Shown here: piece after piece, positions 45,824 through 54,742 of the stretch
How the letters are laid out: each line of letters begins with the position of its first letter
Position numbering within the stretch: the stretch's first letter is position 1
Origin: Lysinibacillus louembei
GTDB taxonomy: Bacteria; Bacillota; Bacilli; Bacillales_A; Planococcaceae
DNA: 64,000 nt
NCBI RefSeq assembly: GCF_033880585.1
Contig: NZ_CP137624.1
Location: 682,001-746,000, forward strand
Direction of reading: 5' to 3'
Program-made: the position numbers and the translations under genes
Notes under the pieces: model-generated
What the model was told of the DNA's origin: nothing
Database searches by the model: none
The model's input: only the letters and a program-made list of their open reading frames with translations

Positions 45824-45967
45824 ATGATTTGGATTATTTTAAGTATCGTCATATTTTTTATCGGGTTTTTAACGCCAATTAGTGGGCTATTTACACTTCC
45901 GATTAGTGTGGCATTAATGATTTGGGGGATTTTCGTATTATTTAAAACTAAGAGAATCACACGGTGA
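45824..45967 (+). CDS. 47-aa hydrophobic peptide upstream of a membrane protein
   Basis: The sequence starts MIWIILSIVIFFIGFLTPISG and ends LFKTKRITR. It has two hydrophobic segments with a Pro-rich hinge. AGGGGGAA precedes the ATG, and its stop overlaps the next GTG start, so it is probably translated and coupled. It is not recognised; it may be a small partner or immunity membrane protein. Confidence 0.5.
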   Translation: MIWIILSIVIFFIGFLTPISGLFTLPISVALMIWGIFVLFKTKRITR

Positions 45968-46323
45968 TTAGAAAAATAATAAGGTTACTGATTCCTGCTT
46001 TTTTCACTATCTTTTTTATAAGAGAAATATTCGTACGAGAACATAGGTCTTTCAAAGTACCTGCTATTTTGCTAGCAATCGTTACTGTATGTGCACTCGT
46101 ACAAAATATATTGGCATTTAAATACCATGCTAAAGAGAATACAAGTGAACCAATATTATTGAAGAAAATCATTGGATTACTTGTTTTTTCTGTCATTATT
46201 ATTTTGTTCCCCCAAGTAATTTTCATAGAAAGTCATTGGCTTTTCAAAATACCTGTGCTGCTGCTTATCTTTTACGCCCTTTTGCAATTCGTTCACTATC
46301 TAAAAGATAAGAGAGCTGCCTAA
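45964..46323 (+). CDS. Immunity-like membrane protein, paralogue A
   Basis: The 119-aa protein starts at GTG inside the previous stop. It has about four helices and two copies of a motif: IREIFVREHRSFKVPAIL and VIFIESHWLFKIPVLL. It is a clear paralogue of 48902. No bacteriocin gene lies next to it, so it looks like an orphan immunity-type protein. Family not recognised. Confidence 0.55.
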   Translation: MIRKIIRLLIPAFFTIFFIREIFVREHRSFKVPAILLAIVTVCALVQNILAFKYHAKENTSEPILLKKIIGLLVFSVIIILFPQVIFIESHWLFKIPVLLLIFYALLQFVHYLKDKRAA

Positions 46324-46343
46324 ATACAAGCCTTTAGGCAGCT
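46313..46343. terminator. Bidirectional terminator
   Basis: The stem AGCTGCCTAAA/TTTAGGCAGCT overlaps the last codons of the membrane protein and ends in TTGCTTT. Confidence 0.65.
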
Positions 46344-46347
46344 TGCT

Positions 46348-47247
46348 TTATTGCTCAGGCAAATAATTCACCTGCCAAATGCCATCTGCTGTTTTCGATA
46401 AACCAAAAAAAGCTCTTTTATATTTCGTAAAAATATAGGCCTTGTGATTTTCTTCAATTTTTTCATAAAGTTGCGTATGCTTAAAAGCAGGGTTGCTTTT
46501 TAAATCGCCTATGTCTTGACTAAATTCCTCAAATGTTGGTTTTACACTCTCTTCATTGATTAATTCATAAATGACTCGTATATCATTTTGCTCCATGGCA
46601 AATTGATATAACTGAAAAACTTCATGTGGTGCAAGATTAATCAGTAAAGCCTTATTCAATTCCTGTGAAAACTGAAGATATATTTTTTCAAGCTTCTCAT
46701 CCAGTAAAAGCTTGCCCTGCTCATTTAAAGTCAGTTGAAAAGTAAATAAATGCTCATATTCAGCCCAATCAGTTCCCAAATCCAATATATTTGTATCTTT
46801 CGCTAAATAAGCATCCTTTATCTTCTCTAATCCTTTAATTGTGATAATTGCAGGTACATCTATATAAAGCTCTGGCATGTCACGTAAAACTTTCTCTGCA
46901 CTAGGTGGAAACATAATTTTAGTTGAAGCCTTAATTGCCCCTCTTAATTCTGGATAATCTTCGATAGATTCTTCATTTACTTGAAAGTAAAATACGTCAT
47001 TTTCATAGTGAATCATACCTAATAAATCACCTCCAAAATTAGCCAAATTGGCATTTTTATCTGATGGAATCAGTTGGAGTAAAGCAAACAACATTAGGTA
47101 GCTCGTCAGCAAAATTGTTGCGATATAAAATGAGTTATTTTTTTGCTTAGCTTTTGTATTCTGCTGAATTTGCTTTCTCGTATTTTCGATAATTCTCCTT
47201 TTACTACCTTGCATTGCCTCAAAGCGTTTAAATTGCCATTTACTCAT
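46348..47247 (-). CDS. Anti-sigma-like membrane protein (partner of ECF sigma 1)
   Basis: The 299-aa protein has a basic cytoplasmic N-terminus of about 40 residues, one helix (41-61) and a large outer domain. The order sigma then transmembrane protein, with the ATG overlapping the sigma stop by four bases, is the rule for ECF sigma/anti-sigma pairs. The outer domain is not recognised and lacks a known protease site. It should hold the sigma factor at the membrane until a signal arrives. Confidence 0.7.
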   Translation of the reverse strand: MSKWQFKRFEAMQGSKRRIIENTRKQIQQNTKAKQKNNSFYIATILLTSYLMLFALLQLIPSDKNANLANFGGDLLGMIHYENDVFYFQVNEESIEDYPELRGAIKASTKIMFPPSAEKVLRDMPELYIDVPAIITIKGLEKIKDAYLAKDTNILDLGTDWAEYEHLFTFQLTLNEQGKLLLDEKLEKIYLQFSQELNKALLINLAPHEVFQLYQFAMEQNDIRVIYELINEESVKPTFEEFSQDIGDLKSNPAFKHTQLYEKIEENHKAYIFTKYKRAFFGLSKTADGIWQVNYLPEQ

Positions 47248-47717
47248 GTGAAGTCCACTCCTTCCAACTTTTCTTTCAAAAGCTCCCTACCTCGTTTCAA
47301 CCTAGATTTTACCGTGCTTTCAGGTGTCGCTATAATTGCTGAAATCTCCTTTGTTGTAAATCCTTCAAAATAATAATACGTAATGATTTCCCTAAATTTT
47401 AACGGCAGTGCCAACACTTCTTCCTCTAATGCTGAGGATTCATAGAGGATGTCTGTTATTTTTAAAATAGGTAGCTTTTTATAAAGGACAAGTTTTCGAT
47501 ACGCCCAACTCTTTAAATAATCTTTACATTTATTGGAAGTAATTTTAGTAAGCAATGCCTTTAATTCTTCGTGTGCTTGGTGATTGTAGGTGTAATAATA
47601 TTTAATAAAGACTTCCTGCACAATGTCCTCAGATGCTTGCACATCCTTTGTGTAATAATAGGCAATACGAAATAACAGGTCGGTATATTCATCCATCACA
47701 TCTTCTAAATGATTCAT
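47244..47717 (-). CDS. ECF sigma factor 1
   Basis: ATG 47717 has GAGGAGG upstream, giving 157 residues. Region 2 (DLLFRIAYYYTKDVQASEDIVQEVFIKYY) and region 4 (LALPLKFREIITYYYFEGFT and PESTVKSRLKRGRELLK) are clear. ECF factors like this redirect RNA polymerase to stress genes. The paired downstream anti-sigma is translationally coupled. Confidence 0.9.
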   Translation of the reverse strand: MNHLEDVMDEYTDLLFRIAYYYTKDVQASEDIVQEVFIKYYYTYNHQAHEELKALLTKITSNKCKDYLKSWAYRKLVLYKKLPILKITDILYESSALEEEVLALPLKFREIITYYYFEGFTTKEISAIIATPESTVKSRLKRGRELLKEKLEGVDFT

Positions 47718-47756
47718 TTTCGGCCTCCTCTCACTACTATAAACGATTCTCACCAT

Positions 47757-48089
47757 CGAAAAAGACGAATAATTTTTTTAGCGAATAAAAAAATGCTCCT
47801 CATTTTCAATGAATATAATGTGCGCTCAATATTGTTAAAAAATATGTATGATTCCCCCCTAAAATATTGCTCCTCTCCCCTTTGATTACAATTAGAAACA
47901 GAACCTTAATTTTGCCATTCCCTACTCCTGTTAATTACAATTGCGGTACGTAGATTGATACGATGTTATTACCTTGAGGTAAGACACTATGCTATAGCAA
48001 AAAATTCAAATACCTAAATCTTTACCTAGTATAGTCTACGAATTTTCTATTAATATTGAATCATAGTAGACAGAAGAAAGGACTATTTA
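47757..48089. other. Intergenic region before the bacteriocin-like gene
   Basis: No gene is seen in these 333 bases. It is AT-rich, and no clear sigma-A promoter was found for either side; a short TTGAGG-like hexamer near 47974 lacks a proper -10. An ECF-type promoter for autoregulation of the sigma gene could also be here but was not identified. Confidence 0.4.
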
Positions 48090-48893
48090 ATGATGAATGT
48101 AAATTTTAAAAAATGGCTATTAATCAGTGCAATTTTCATTACAGGGTTCACAACAATAATCTTCCCATTAGAAAGTTATGCTGCTGCTAAGAATGAAATT
48201 TCAAATGATTCTATTAATATGATTAAACAAACAAATAGTGAATTGATTTATGAAGTTGAACAAGATGGAGTGCTTTTACGTTACGAAGAGGAAATCCAAG
48301 AATATGAAAATAAAACGGAAGTCAAAACTAAAATCTATCAAGTAAATAATGGAGAAAAGGTATTAATAGAGGACTCTAAGAAAGAGTTTATAGAAACAAA
48401 CTCTTTCATTGAAATTATTAAAGATGATGAAAGTATCTTTTTTGATTTAGCAGAATCAAACAATGTTGAAATAGCCCTCATACAACCTTTCGCTTATAGT
48501 AGTTGGGTCAATTCAATGGTGTTAGGCTCCAAGCTCGGATATCGTAGAGATTTATCAGCAAATTATGGAGATGCGAAATATAGCTCCATGACTAAATCGA
48601 AAATTAAGCTTAATGATGCAAATTTCGATTCTTTTAAATCCCAAGTTGATGCTTTACGAAGTAGGGAATCTACTTTTATTTTTGAAGCAACAGCAGTGAG
48701 TGCTATAATTCATATAATCGATAAAGGTTTTACACAATGGTCAATTGGTGATCTTTTTACCCTTGCAAAAAAACTTGCTGTACCTGTTAATATAGCTTGG
48801 GAAGTTGCTCATTGGGTTTGGGACTACAACAAAGCTATTAATGCATGGTATGATATACCTGTAAAACATACAGGTGGGTTTTGGGGTGATTAA
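48090..48893 (+). CDS. Exported bacteriocin-like protein (geobacillin-26-like)
   Basis: The 267-aa product has a signal peptide (about 1-32, ending ESYAAA). A charged pro-region follows with EVEQDGVLLRYEEEIQEY and VKTKIYQVNNGEKVLIED, then EIALIQPF, echoing the VEPM/VQPM junction of the 1-6 kb toxins, and a Trp-rich C-terminus (WEVAHWVWDYNKAINAWYD). Layout and the EVEQDG block resemble geobacillin-26-type bacteriocins; I recall this from memory and cannot confirm it. The next gene starts eight bases after the stop and looks like its immunity protein. Confidence 0.55.
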   Translation: MMNVNFKKWLLISAIFITGFTTIIFPLESYAAAKNEISNDSINMIKQTNSELIYEVEQDGVLLRYEEEIQEYENKTEVKTKIYQVNNGEKVLIEDSKKEFIETNSFIEIIKDDESIFFDLAESNNVEIALIQPFAYSSWVNSMVLGSKLGYRRDLSANYGDAKYSSMTKSKIKLNDANFDSFKSQVDALRSRESTFIFEATAVSAIIHIIDKGFTQWSIGDLFTLAKKLAVPVNIAWEVAHWVWDYNKAINAWYDIPVKHTGGFWGD

Positions 48894-48901
48894 AAACGAT
48901 A

Positions 48902-49276
48902 ATGTCCTTTAGAAGAATAATAGGAATACTCATCCCTGCTTTTTTCACAATTTTCTTCATACGTGAAATATTTGTGAGGGAGCACTGGTCCTTCAAAATA
49001 CCTGCAATTTTAATTGCTGTAGTTACTGCCATAGCGCTAGTACAAAATATAGCAGCTATAAAATACGGTGATGTAAAAAAGCATGATGAGCAGATATCTT
49101 TTAGCAAAACAATTGCATTGTTGGTTTTCGCTTTTCTTATACTGCTTTATCCACAATTAATATTCGTAGAAAGTCATTGGCTTTTCAAAATACCAGTATT
49201 TCTAATGTTAATTTATGCAATTTCAAATCTTTTACTTTATATAAAGAACAAGAACTCTAAAAATAAGCATGACTAA
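48902..49276 (+). CDS. Putative immunity membrane protein, paralogue B
   Basis: The 124-aa protein has four helices and the same internal duplication as 45964: IREIFVREHWSFKIPAIL and LIFVESHWLFKIPVFL. It is separated from the bacteriocin-like gene by eight bases and shares a single terminator. Pairing of an exported toxin-like protein with a small membrane protein is usual for bacteriocin immunity. Confidence 0.6.
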   Translation: MSFRRIIGILIPAFFTIFFIREIFVREHWSFKIPAILIAVVTAIALVQNIAAIKYGDVKKHDEQISFSKTIALLVFAFLILLYPQLIFVESHWLFKIPVFLMLIYAISNLLLYIKNKNSKNKHD

Positions 49277-49278
49277 AA

Positions 49279-49325
49279 CCGTCTGAAAAGTGTGCAAATG
49301 CACAGCTTTTCAAACGGTTCTTTGC
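49279..49325. terminator. Terminator after the bacteriocin-like pair
   Basis: The arms AACCGTCTGAAAAG and CTTTTCAAACGGTT are followed by CTTTGCTTTTTT. The structure can also end hutG transcription. Confidence 0.7.
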
Positions 49326-49359
49326 TTTTTTAGAATGCTTTCAACTATAAATCAAGTTC

Positions 49360-50322
49360 TCAGTTGCCAATAGTTCTTATATACCTCGAGCTCAACGCCG
49401 TCAAAAACGCATAGGTTACAGCTTTCACTGTTTGTAGCTCGCTCGTGTCACGATGTGGGTCGATGCACACAAAGTCCATCGCACGAACCATTTCATATTT
49501 GCCCACTTCATATAGTAAATCAAATAGCTCGTCTGTACGCATTCCGCCTGGTGTTGAAGCAGGTACACCTGGAGCGTAGGCAATATCTAGCACGTCAATA
49601 TCGACCGTTACATAAATGAAATCCACTTTCTCTTGCAGTGCCGCCATGACCTCAGCAATTTGTTGCTGTGCCCCTTTGCTGCGCATTTGCTTCAGTGTAA
49701 TCATATTGACACCATAATGCTTAGCTGCCTCAATTAAAGATGGTGCATTATAGAAGCCGTGCAAGCCGATATTGTAAACATCCTCACCTTGCACAACGCC
49801 AGCCTCTAGTAATTGGCGAATTGGCGTGCCGTTTGATGGGCCGTTCGATAAATCGCGTAAATCTAAGTGTGTATCAAACTGTAAGATGCCGACACGTTTT
49901 CCTTCACGCAATGCGCGTACAAGTGGCGCTGTGATAGAATGGTCGCCACCGATTGATACGTAAAAGCTTTGCGGATGCTTTTGCATCACTTCCTGCATCG
50001 CTTCCTCAATATTGCGATGACATTGTAAAATATCCGTCGTATGCATTTTGACATCGCCAATATCTGCAACACGCAAATCACGAATATCGACTTGCTCATC
50101 AATATAGTATGTTGTGAATAGCTCCCAGCTTTTGCGGAAGGCGCTCGGAAATTCTGAGGCTGCTGATGCGCTAATGGATGAGCGTGATAATGGCACACCT
50201 AGCACAACAACCTGTGGCTCCTCTGTCATTTCCGCTACCGGGCATATCCAGTCCTTGACCTTTATATCCTGCCCATCTTGGCGCTGCCATTTAAAGCTTG
50301 GTTGTACAATTACCTCACTCAT
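49360..50322 (-). CDS. hutG: Formimidoylglutamase
   Basis: The 320-aa arginase-fold enzyme has the manganese-binding runs VSIGGDHSITAPLV, LQFDTHLDLRD and VDIDVLDIAYAPG. It hydrolyses N-formimidoyl-glutamate to glutamate and formamide, the last step of histidine breakdown. Its ATG overlaps the hutI stop by four bases. Confidence 0.9.
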   Translation of the reverse strand: MSEVIVQPSFKWQRQDGQDIKVKDWICPVAEMTEEPQVVVLGVPLSRSSISASAASEFPSAFRKSWELFTTYYIDEQVDIRDLRVADIGDVKMHTTDILQCHRNIEEAMQEVMQKHPQSFYVSIGGDHSITAPLVRALREGKRVGILQFDTHLDLRDLSNGPSNGTPIRQLLEAGVVQGEDVYNIGLHGFYNAPSLIEAAKHYGVNMITLKQMRSKGAQQQIAEVMAALQEKVDFIYVTVDIDVLDIAYAPGVPASTPGGMRTDELFDLLYEVGKYEMVRAMDFVCIDPHRDTSELQTVKAVTYAFLTALSSRYIRTIGN

Positions 50323-51587
50323 ACAAGAACGCCATCCTTCACAACGACTTGACCACCTTTAATAACTGTATGTGTATGGTTCATGCCATAGAAATATTGC
50401 ATTTGCTTATAGTTTGGTACGTTTAAAATCACGATATCTGCTTTTTTACCAGCCTCTAATGAGCCAACTTCATCGCCACGATTAATTGCATATGCTGCGT
50501 TGATTGTCGTTGCTGTAATAACCTCCTCCATCGTCATCCCCATATTTAAGCATGCCAAGTTTTGAATAAATGGCAGGCTAATTGTTGGCGACGAACCTGG
50601 ATTAAAGTCTGTTGAAATGGCAACAGGTACACCTGAATCGACCATTAAACGCCCTCGTGCAAAAGGTGCACGTAGGAAGAACGCTGTCCCTGGTAAAAGC
50701 ACAGCGATTGTGCCAGCCTCAGCCATGCGACGAATCCCCTCATCTGAGGCAACAAGTAGATGCTCCGCAGAAATAGCACCAACCTCTGCTGCTAACTCTG
50801 CCCCCTCATATGGCTCGATTTCATCAGCATGAATTTTCGGCGTTAAGCCTAATGCTTTACCCGCTAATAAAATGCGGCGTGATTGCTCTGGTGTAAAGAC
50901 GCCATGCTCACAAAATACATCGTTAAATTCAGCTAAACCGAGCTCCGCTACTTTTGGCAGCATTTCCTCGATAACGATATCAACGAATTTGTCGCTGTTC
51001 TCCTTATATTCCTTCGGGACAGCATGTGCACCCATAAATGTTGAAACAACATCTATGGCATGCGTTTCCTGTAGCCTTTTCGCGACAGTTAATTGCTTAT
51101 ATTCCGTTTCCCAATCAAGACCGTAGCCCGATTTTGCTTCAACCGTTGTAATACCGTGCTTTAAAAACGTATTTAAATGCACATACGTTTTATCGTATAG
51201 CTCATCAAAGCTCGCCTCACGCGTTTTTGTGGTTGTGTAATGAATACCGCCACCAGCATTCATAATTTCCATATATGTTGCACCATTTAAACGCATATTA
51301 AATTCGTTTTCACGTGTACCACCATGTACTAAGTGTGTATGTGCATCAACGAAGCCTGGTAAGACGATTTGCCCTTTCGCGTCAATCACTTCTGCACTTT
51401 CTACTAATGCTGCATAATCGCTTTTTAGCTGCTCAAGGGGAGCAATCTCGACGATTTCCCCCTCGGCCACTAACACTGCTACGTCTTGTAGCACATTGAT
51501 TTCTGCCATTTCCTCTTTGATACGAGGCTCTTTTTTCTCACTCGCTAATGTCACGACTTCATTTGCATTGATAATTAATAACGCCAT
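50319..51587 (-). CDS. hutI: Imidazolonepropionase
   Basis: The 422-aa amidohydrolase has the metal-site motif GFVDAHTHLVHGGTRENEF, plus FMGAHAVPKEYK, KIHADEIEPYEGA and STDFNPGSSPT. It opens the imidazolone ring to give N-formimidoyl-glutamate. Its ribosome site AAGGA overlaps the last codons and stop of hutU, so translation is coupled. Confidence 0.93.
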   Translation of the reverse strand: MALLIINANEVVTLASEKKEPRIKEEMAEINVLQDVAVLVAEGEIVEIAPLEQLKSDYAALVESAEVIDAKGQIVLPGFVDAHTHLVHGGTRENEFNMRLNGATYMEIMNAGGGIHYTTTKTREASFDELYDKTYVHLNTFLKHGITTVEAKSGYGLDWETEYKQLTVAKRLQETHAIDVVSTFMGAHAVPKEYKENSDKFVDIVIEEMLPKVAELGLAEFNDVFCEHGVFTPEQSRRILLAGKALGLTPKIHADEIEPYEGAELAAEVGAISAEHLLVASDEGIRRMAEAGTIAVLLPGTAFFLRAPFARGRLMVDSGVPVAISTDFNPGSSPTISLPFIQNLACLNMGMTMEEVITATTINAAYAINRGDEVGSLEAGKKADIVILNVPNYKQMQYFYGMNHTHTVIKGGQVVVKDGVLV

Positions 51588-51591
51588 TTTC

Positions 51592-53253
51592 TCAGTCCTT
51601 TAACATCGGCATTTGTACGCCTTTTTCTTTTGCTGTGCGAATTGCAATATCATATCCTGCATCGGCATGGCGCACAACCCCCATACCTGGGTCTGCTACT
51701 AATACTCGTTTAATTTTTTCCGCTGCTAGCTCGCTACCATCTGCTACAAGCACTTGACCTGCGTGCTGTGAGAAGCCCATACCTACGCCACCGCCATGAT
51801 GTAAGCTTACCCAGCTTGCACCGCTCGCTGTATTCACAAGTGCATTTAATAGCGGCCAGTCTGACACTGCATCTGTACCATCACGCATTCCTTCTGTTTC
51901 ACGGTTCGGTGAAGCTACAGAGCCTGAGTCTAAATGGTCACGACCGAATACAATTGGTGCTTTTAGCTCACCATTTGCTACCATTTCGTTTACGCGTAAT
52001 GCGAAGCGGTGACGGTCGCCATAGCCTAGCCAGCAAATACGTGCAGGCAGCCCTTGCCATTTCACCATTTTTTGAGCCATATCAATCCAGTTGACTAAGC
52101 CTTCATCCTGTGCGAACATTTCCTTCGCTAACGCATCTGTTTTGTAAATATCCTCTGGGTCACCAGATAATGCAGCCCAACGGAATGGCCCTTTACCTTC
52201 ACAGAATAGTGGACGAATGTATGCTGGTACGAAGCCTGGGAAGGCGAAGGCATTTTCAACACCCATTTCCTGCGCATATGCACGAATATTATTGCCGTAG
52301 TCGAATACTTCCGCACCCTTCTCTTGGAATTCTAACATTGTGCGCACATGCTCTGCCATTGTTTCCTTCGCTTTTTGCTCATATGTTTTCGGGTCAGCCT
52401 TGCGCAGTGCAAATGCTTCCTCTAAAGTCATGCCATTTGGTACATAGCCGTTGATTGGGTCATGCGCTGATGTTTGGTCTGTTACGAAATCTGGAATAAT
52501 GCCACGATTTAATAGCTCACGGTTAACATCTGCACAGTTGCCTACAAGACCGATTGATGCAGGCTCATTTTTCTCACGTAGCTCGTTGACTAACGCAATC
52601 GCCTCATCTACTGTTTCTACTAAATAATCACAGTATGCTTCTTTGATTTTACGCTCAATTTTCGCACGCTCTACCTCTACTACTAGAATGACTGCCCCAG
52701 CCATTTTACCTGCAAGTGGCTGTGCACCACTCATACCGCCCATACCACCAGTTAAAATGAATTTTCCACGTAAATCTGCTGAGCCAAATACTTTTTTACC
52801 AGCCTCTACAAAGCTTAAATACGTCCCTTGTAAAATTCCTTGCGCTCCGATGTAAATCCAGCTACCCGCTGTCATCTGTCCATACATCATTAAGTCGCGC
52901 TCTTCCAGCTCATAAAACTTATCCCAATTTGCCCATTGTGGCACTAAATTGGAGTTCGCAATTAATACGCGTGGTGCATTTTCATGCGTGCGGAATACTG
53001 CTACAGGCTTCCCTGATTGCACAATTAATGTCTCATCATTTTCAAGCTTCTTTAATGATTCAATAATTTGCTCATAGCTTTCCCAGTTACGTGCCGCTTT
53101 ACCGATACCACCATAAACAACTAGCTCATCTGGATTTTCCGCTACTTCAGGGTCAAGGTTGTTCATCAGCATGCGCATTGCTGCTTCCTGTGTCCATCCT
53201 TTACATGTTAATTCATTTCCTCTTGGTGCTTTAATGTTTGTTTTAAAAGCCAT
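51592..53253 (-). CDS. hutU: Urocanate hydratase
   Basis: ATG 53253 has AAGGGAGAG upstream, giving 553 residues, the family length. NAD-binding and active-site regions are present: [36 protein letters not shown] and [20 protein letters not shown]. It converts urocanate to imidazolonepropionate. It is the first enzyme gene after the transporter. hutH, which makes urocanate, is not in the window. Confidence 0.95.
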   Translation of the reverse strand: MAFKTNIKAPRGNELTCKGWTQEAAMRMLMNNLDPEVAENPDELVVYGGIGKAARNWESYEQIIESLKKLENDETLIVQSGKPVAVFRTHENAPRVLIANSNLVPQWANWDKFYELEERDLMMYGQMTAGSWIYIGAQGILQGTYLSFVEAGKKVFGSADLRGKFILTGGMGGMSGAQPLAGKMAGAVILVVEVERAKIERKIKEAYCDYLVETVDEAIALVNELREKNEPASIGLVGNCADVNRELLNRGIIPDFVTDQTSAHDPINGYVPNGMTLEEAFALRKADPKTYEQKAKETMAEHVRTMLEFQEKGAEVFDYGNNIRAYAQEMGVENAFAFPGFVPAYIRPLFCEGKGPFRWAALSGDPEDIYKTDALAKEMFAQDEGLVNWIDMAQKMVKWQGLPARICWLGYGDRHRFALRVNEMVANGELKAPIVFGRDHLDSGSVASPNRETEGMRDGTDAVSDWPLLNALVNTASGASWVSLHHGGGVGMGFSQHAGQVLVADGSELAAEKIKRVLVADPGMGVVRHADAGYDIAIRTAKEKGVQMPMLKD

Positions 53254-53268
53254 TATCAATCTCTCCCT

Positions 53269-54591
53269 TTAAAATAATAAAAATGCAATTGGTGTTACTA
53301 AAATTAACGTTAAAACTACGCGTTCAAACCAAATAATAATCATTTGACGAATAGATAACGGAATGTCTGTTGATAAAATAACTGGAATAACAGCCGAGAA
53401 AAATAAAATGGCTGATATCGATACAACTGCTACAATAAATTTCGTCACCATTGCTGCCTGTGTTACGACTAATGCAGGTAAAAACATTTCTGCAATTGAT
53501 AACGATACCGCTTTTGCTGCAAGCATTGGATCTGGTATTTGCAATATATAAGTAAATGGCACAAAGATATACGCAACGATATCAAAAACAGGTGTATACG
53601 TTGCAAGTACCACTCCTAATAAGCCTACTGACAAAATGGAAGGAATAACCCCCATCGTCATAATGAGTCCATCTTTCAAATGAAGATATAAATTCTTCAT
53701 TAGTGGCGGTGTTGCGTCAACTGCCACCATCGCTTCATGCCATGCTGTTTTCAAACGGTCCTTGCGTACAATCACTTCTGGTTGATGTGTTGAGCCTTCA
53801 TAGCAATCGTTACTCATGGAGCGTAGCGGGTAAATTCTCGCAGTGATAGCGGTTACAATAAAGGTAATGACTAAAGTCACCCAGAAGAATGCGTTCCAAT
53901 GCTCCATTAAATCAAGCGTTTTGGCAACAACGACCATAAATGTAGCTGATACAGTTGAAAAGCCTGTTGCAATAATTGCCGCTTCGCGGATCGTATACTT
54001 CCCTTCTTTGAAAACGCGATTTGTTAATAATAGTCCGACTGAATAGCTCCCTACAAACGACGCTACAGCATCGACTGCTGAACGTCCCGGTGTTCTAAAC
54101 AGCGGCTTCATAACGGGCTGCATAAATACCCCAATAAATTCTAATAAGCCATAGCTAACCAATAATGCTAAAAAGATTGCACCAATTGGAATCAAGACCC
54201 CTACAGGCTTAATCAGCTTTTCCATTAAAAACGGGCCAATATCAGGATTAAACAACCATGCTGGGCCGAAGCCAAAAATTAGCATAATACCAGCAGCTAA
54301 TCCGCCAATCTTGAAAATAGATAATATAATGTCAACTTTCGATTTTTTCCACTTGCCTGTAACAAACGGATATAACGCCCCAAGGACTAATATGAGAATA
54401 ATATAAACATTGATTACTTGTGGAACATTTGTCGAAAGAAACGTTACAATATGATCAATTAAAATAGATGACTTTCCTTGCCATTCAAACGTTACAAAGA
54501 AACTAAATATCCCAATCAAACTACACACAATCATTTTCACAGCTTGTTTAGGGCGAAACCCTAGGAGCTCTGTTTGTTGATTAGTTGTCAT
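53269..54591 (-). CDS. YjiH-type transporter of the hut operon
   Basis: The 440-aa membrane protein has about ten helices and two nucleoside-recognition (Gate) segments. FVGSYSVGLLLTNRVFKEGKY, FSTVSATFMVVVAKTLDLM and MLAAKAVSLSIAEMFLPALV match YjiH proteins. Its place as first gene of the hut transcription unit suggests it brings in histidine or urocanate. The substrate is inferred from context. Confidence 0.8.
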   Translation of the reverse strand: MTTNQQTELLGFRPKQAVKMIVCSLIGIFSFFVTFEWQGKSSILIDHIVTFLSTNVPQVINVYIILILVLGALYPFVTGKWKKSKVDIILSIFKIGGLAAGIMLIFGFGPAWLFNPDIGPFLMEKLIKPVGVLIPIGAIFLALLVSYGLLEFIGVFMQPVMKPLFRTPGRSAVDAVASFVGSYSVGLLLTNRVFKEGKYTIREAAIIATGFSTVSATFMVVVAKTLDLMEHWNAFFWVTLVITFIVTAITARIYPLRSMSNDCYEGSTHQPEVIVRKDRLKTAWHEAMVAVDATPPLMKNLYLHLKDGLIMTMGVIPSILSVGLLGVVLATYTPVFDIVAYIFVPFTYILQIPDPMLAAKAVSLSIAEMFLPALVVTQAAMVTKFIVAVVSISAILFFSAVIPVILSTDIPLSIRQMIIIWFERVVLTLILVTPIAFLLF

Positions 54592-54742
54592 TCTATCCCC
54601 CCTTACTTACACTTTAAATTTCTTTCAATTCTGAATAAATGGATTTACATTGCACAATATAGTAATATTTAAAGAAATAAATATCTACTTACGATTTAAA
54701 ATATAAATAATATAAGAAATAGAATTTATTAAAGGTGATAAC

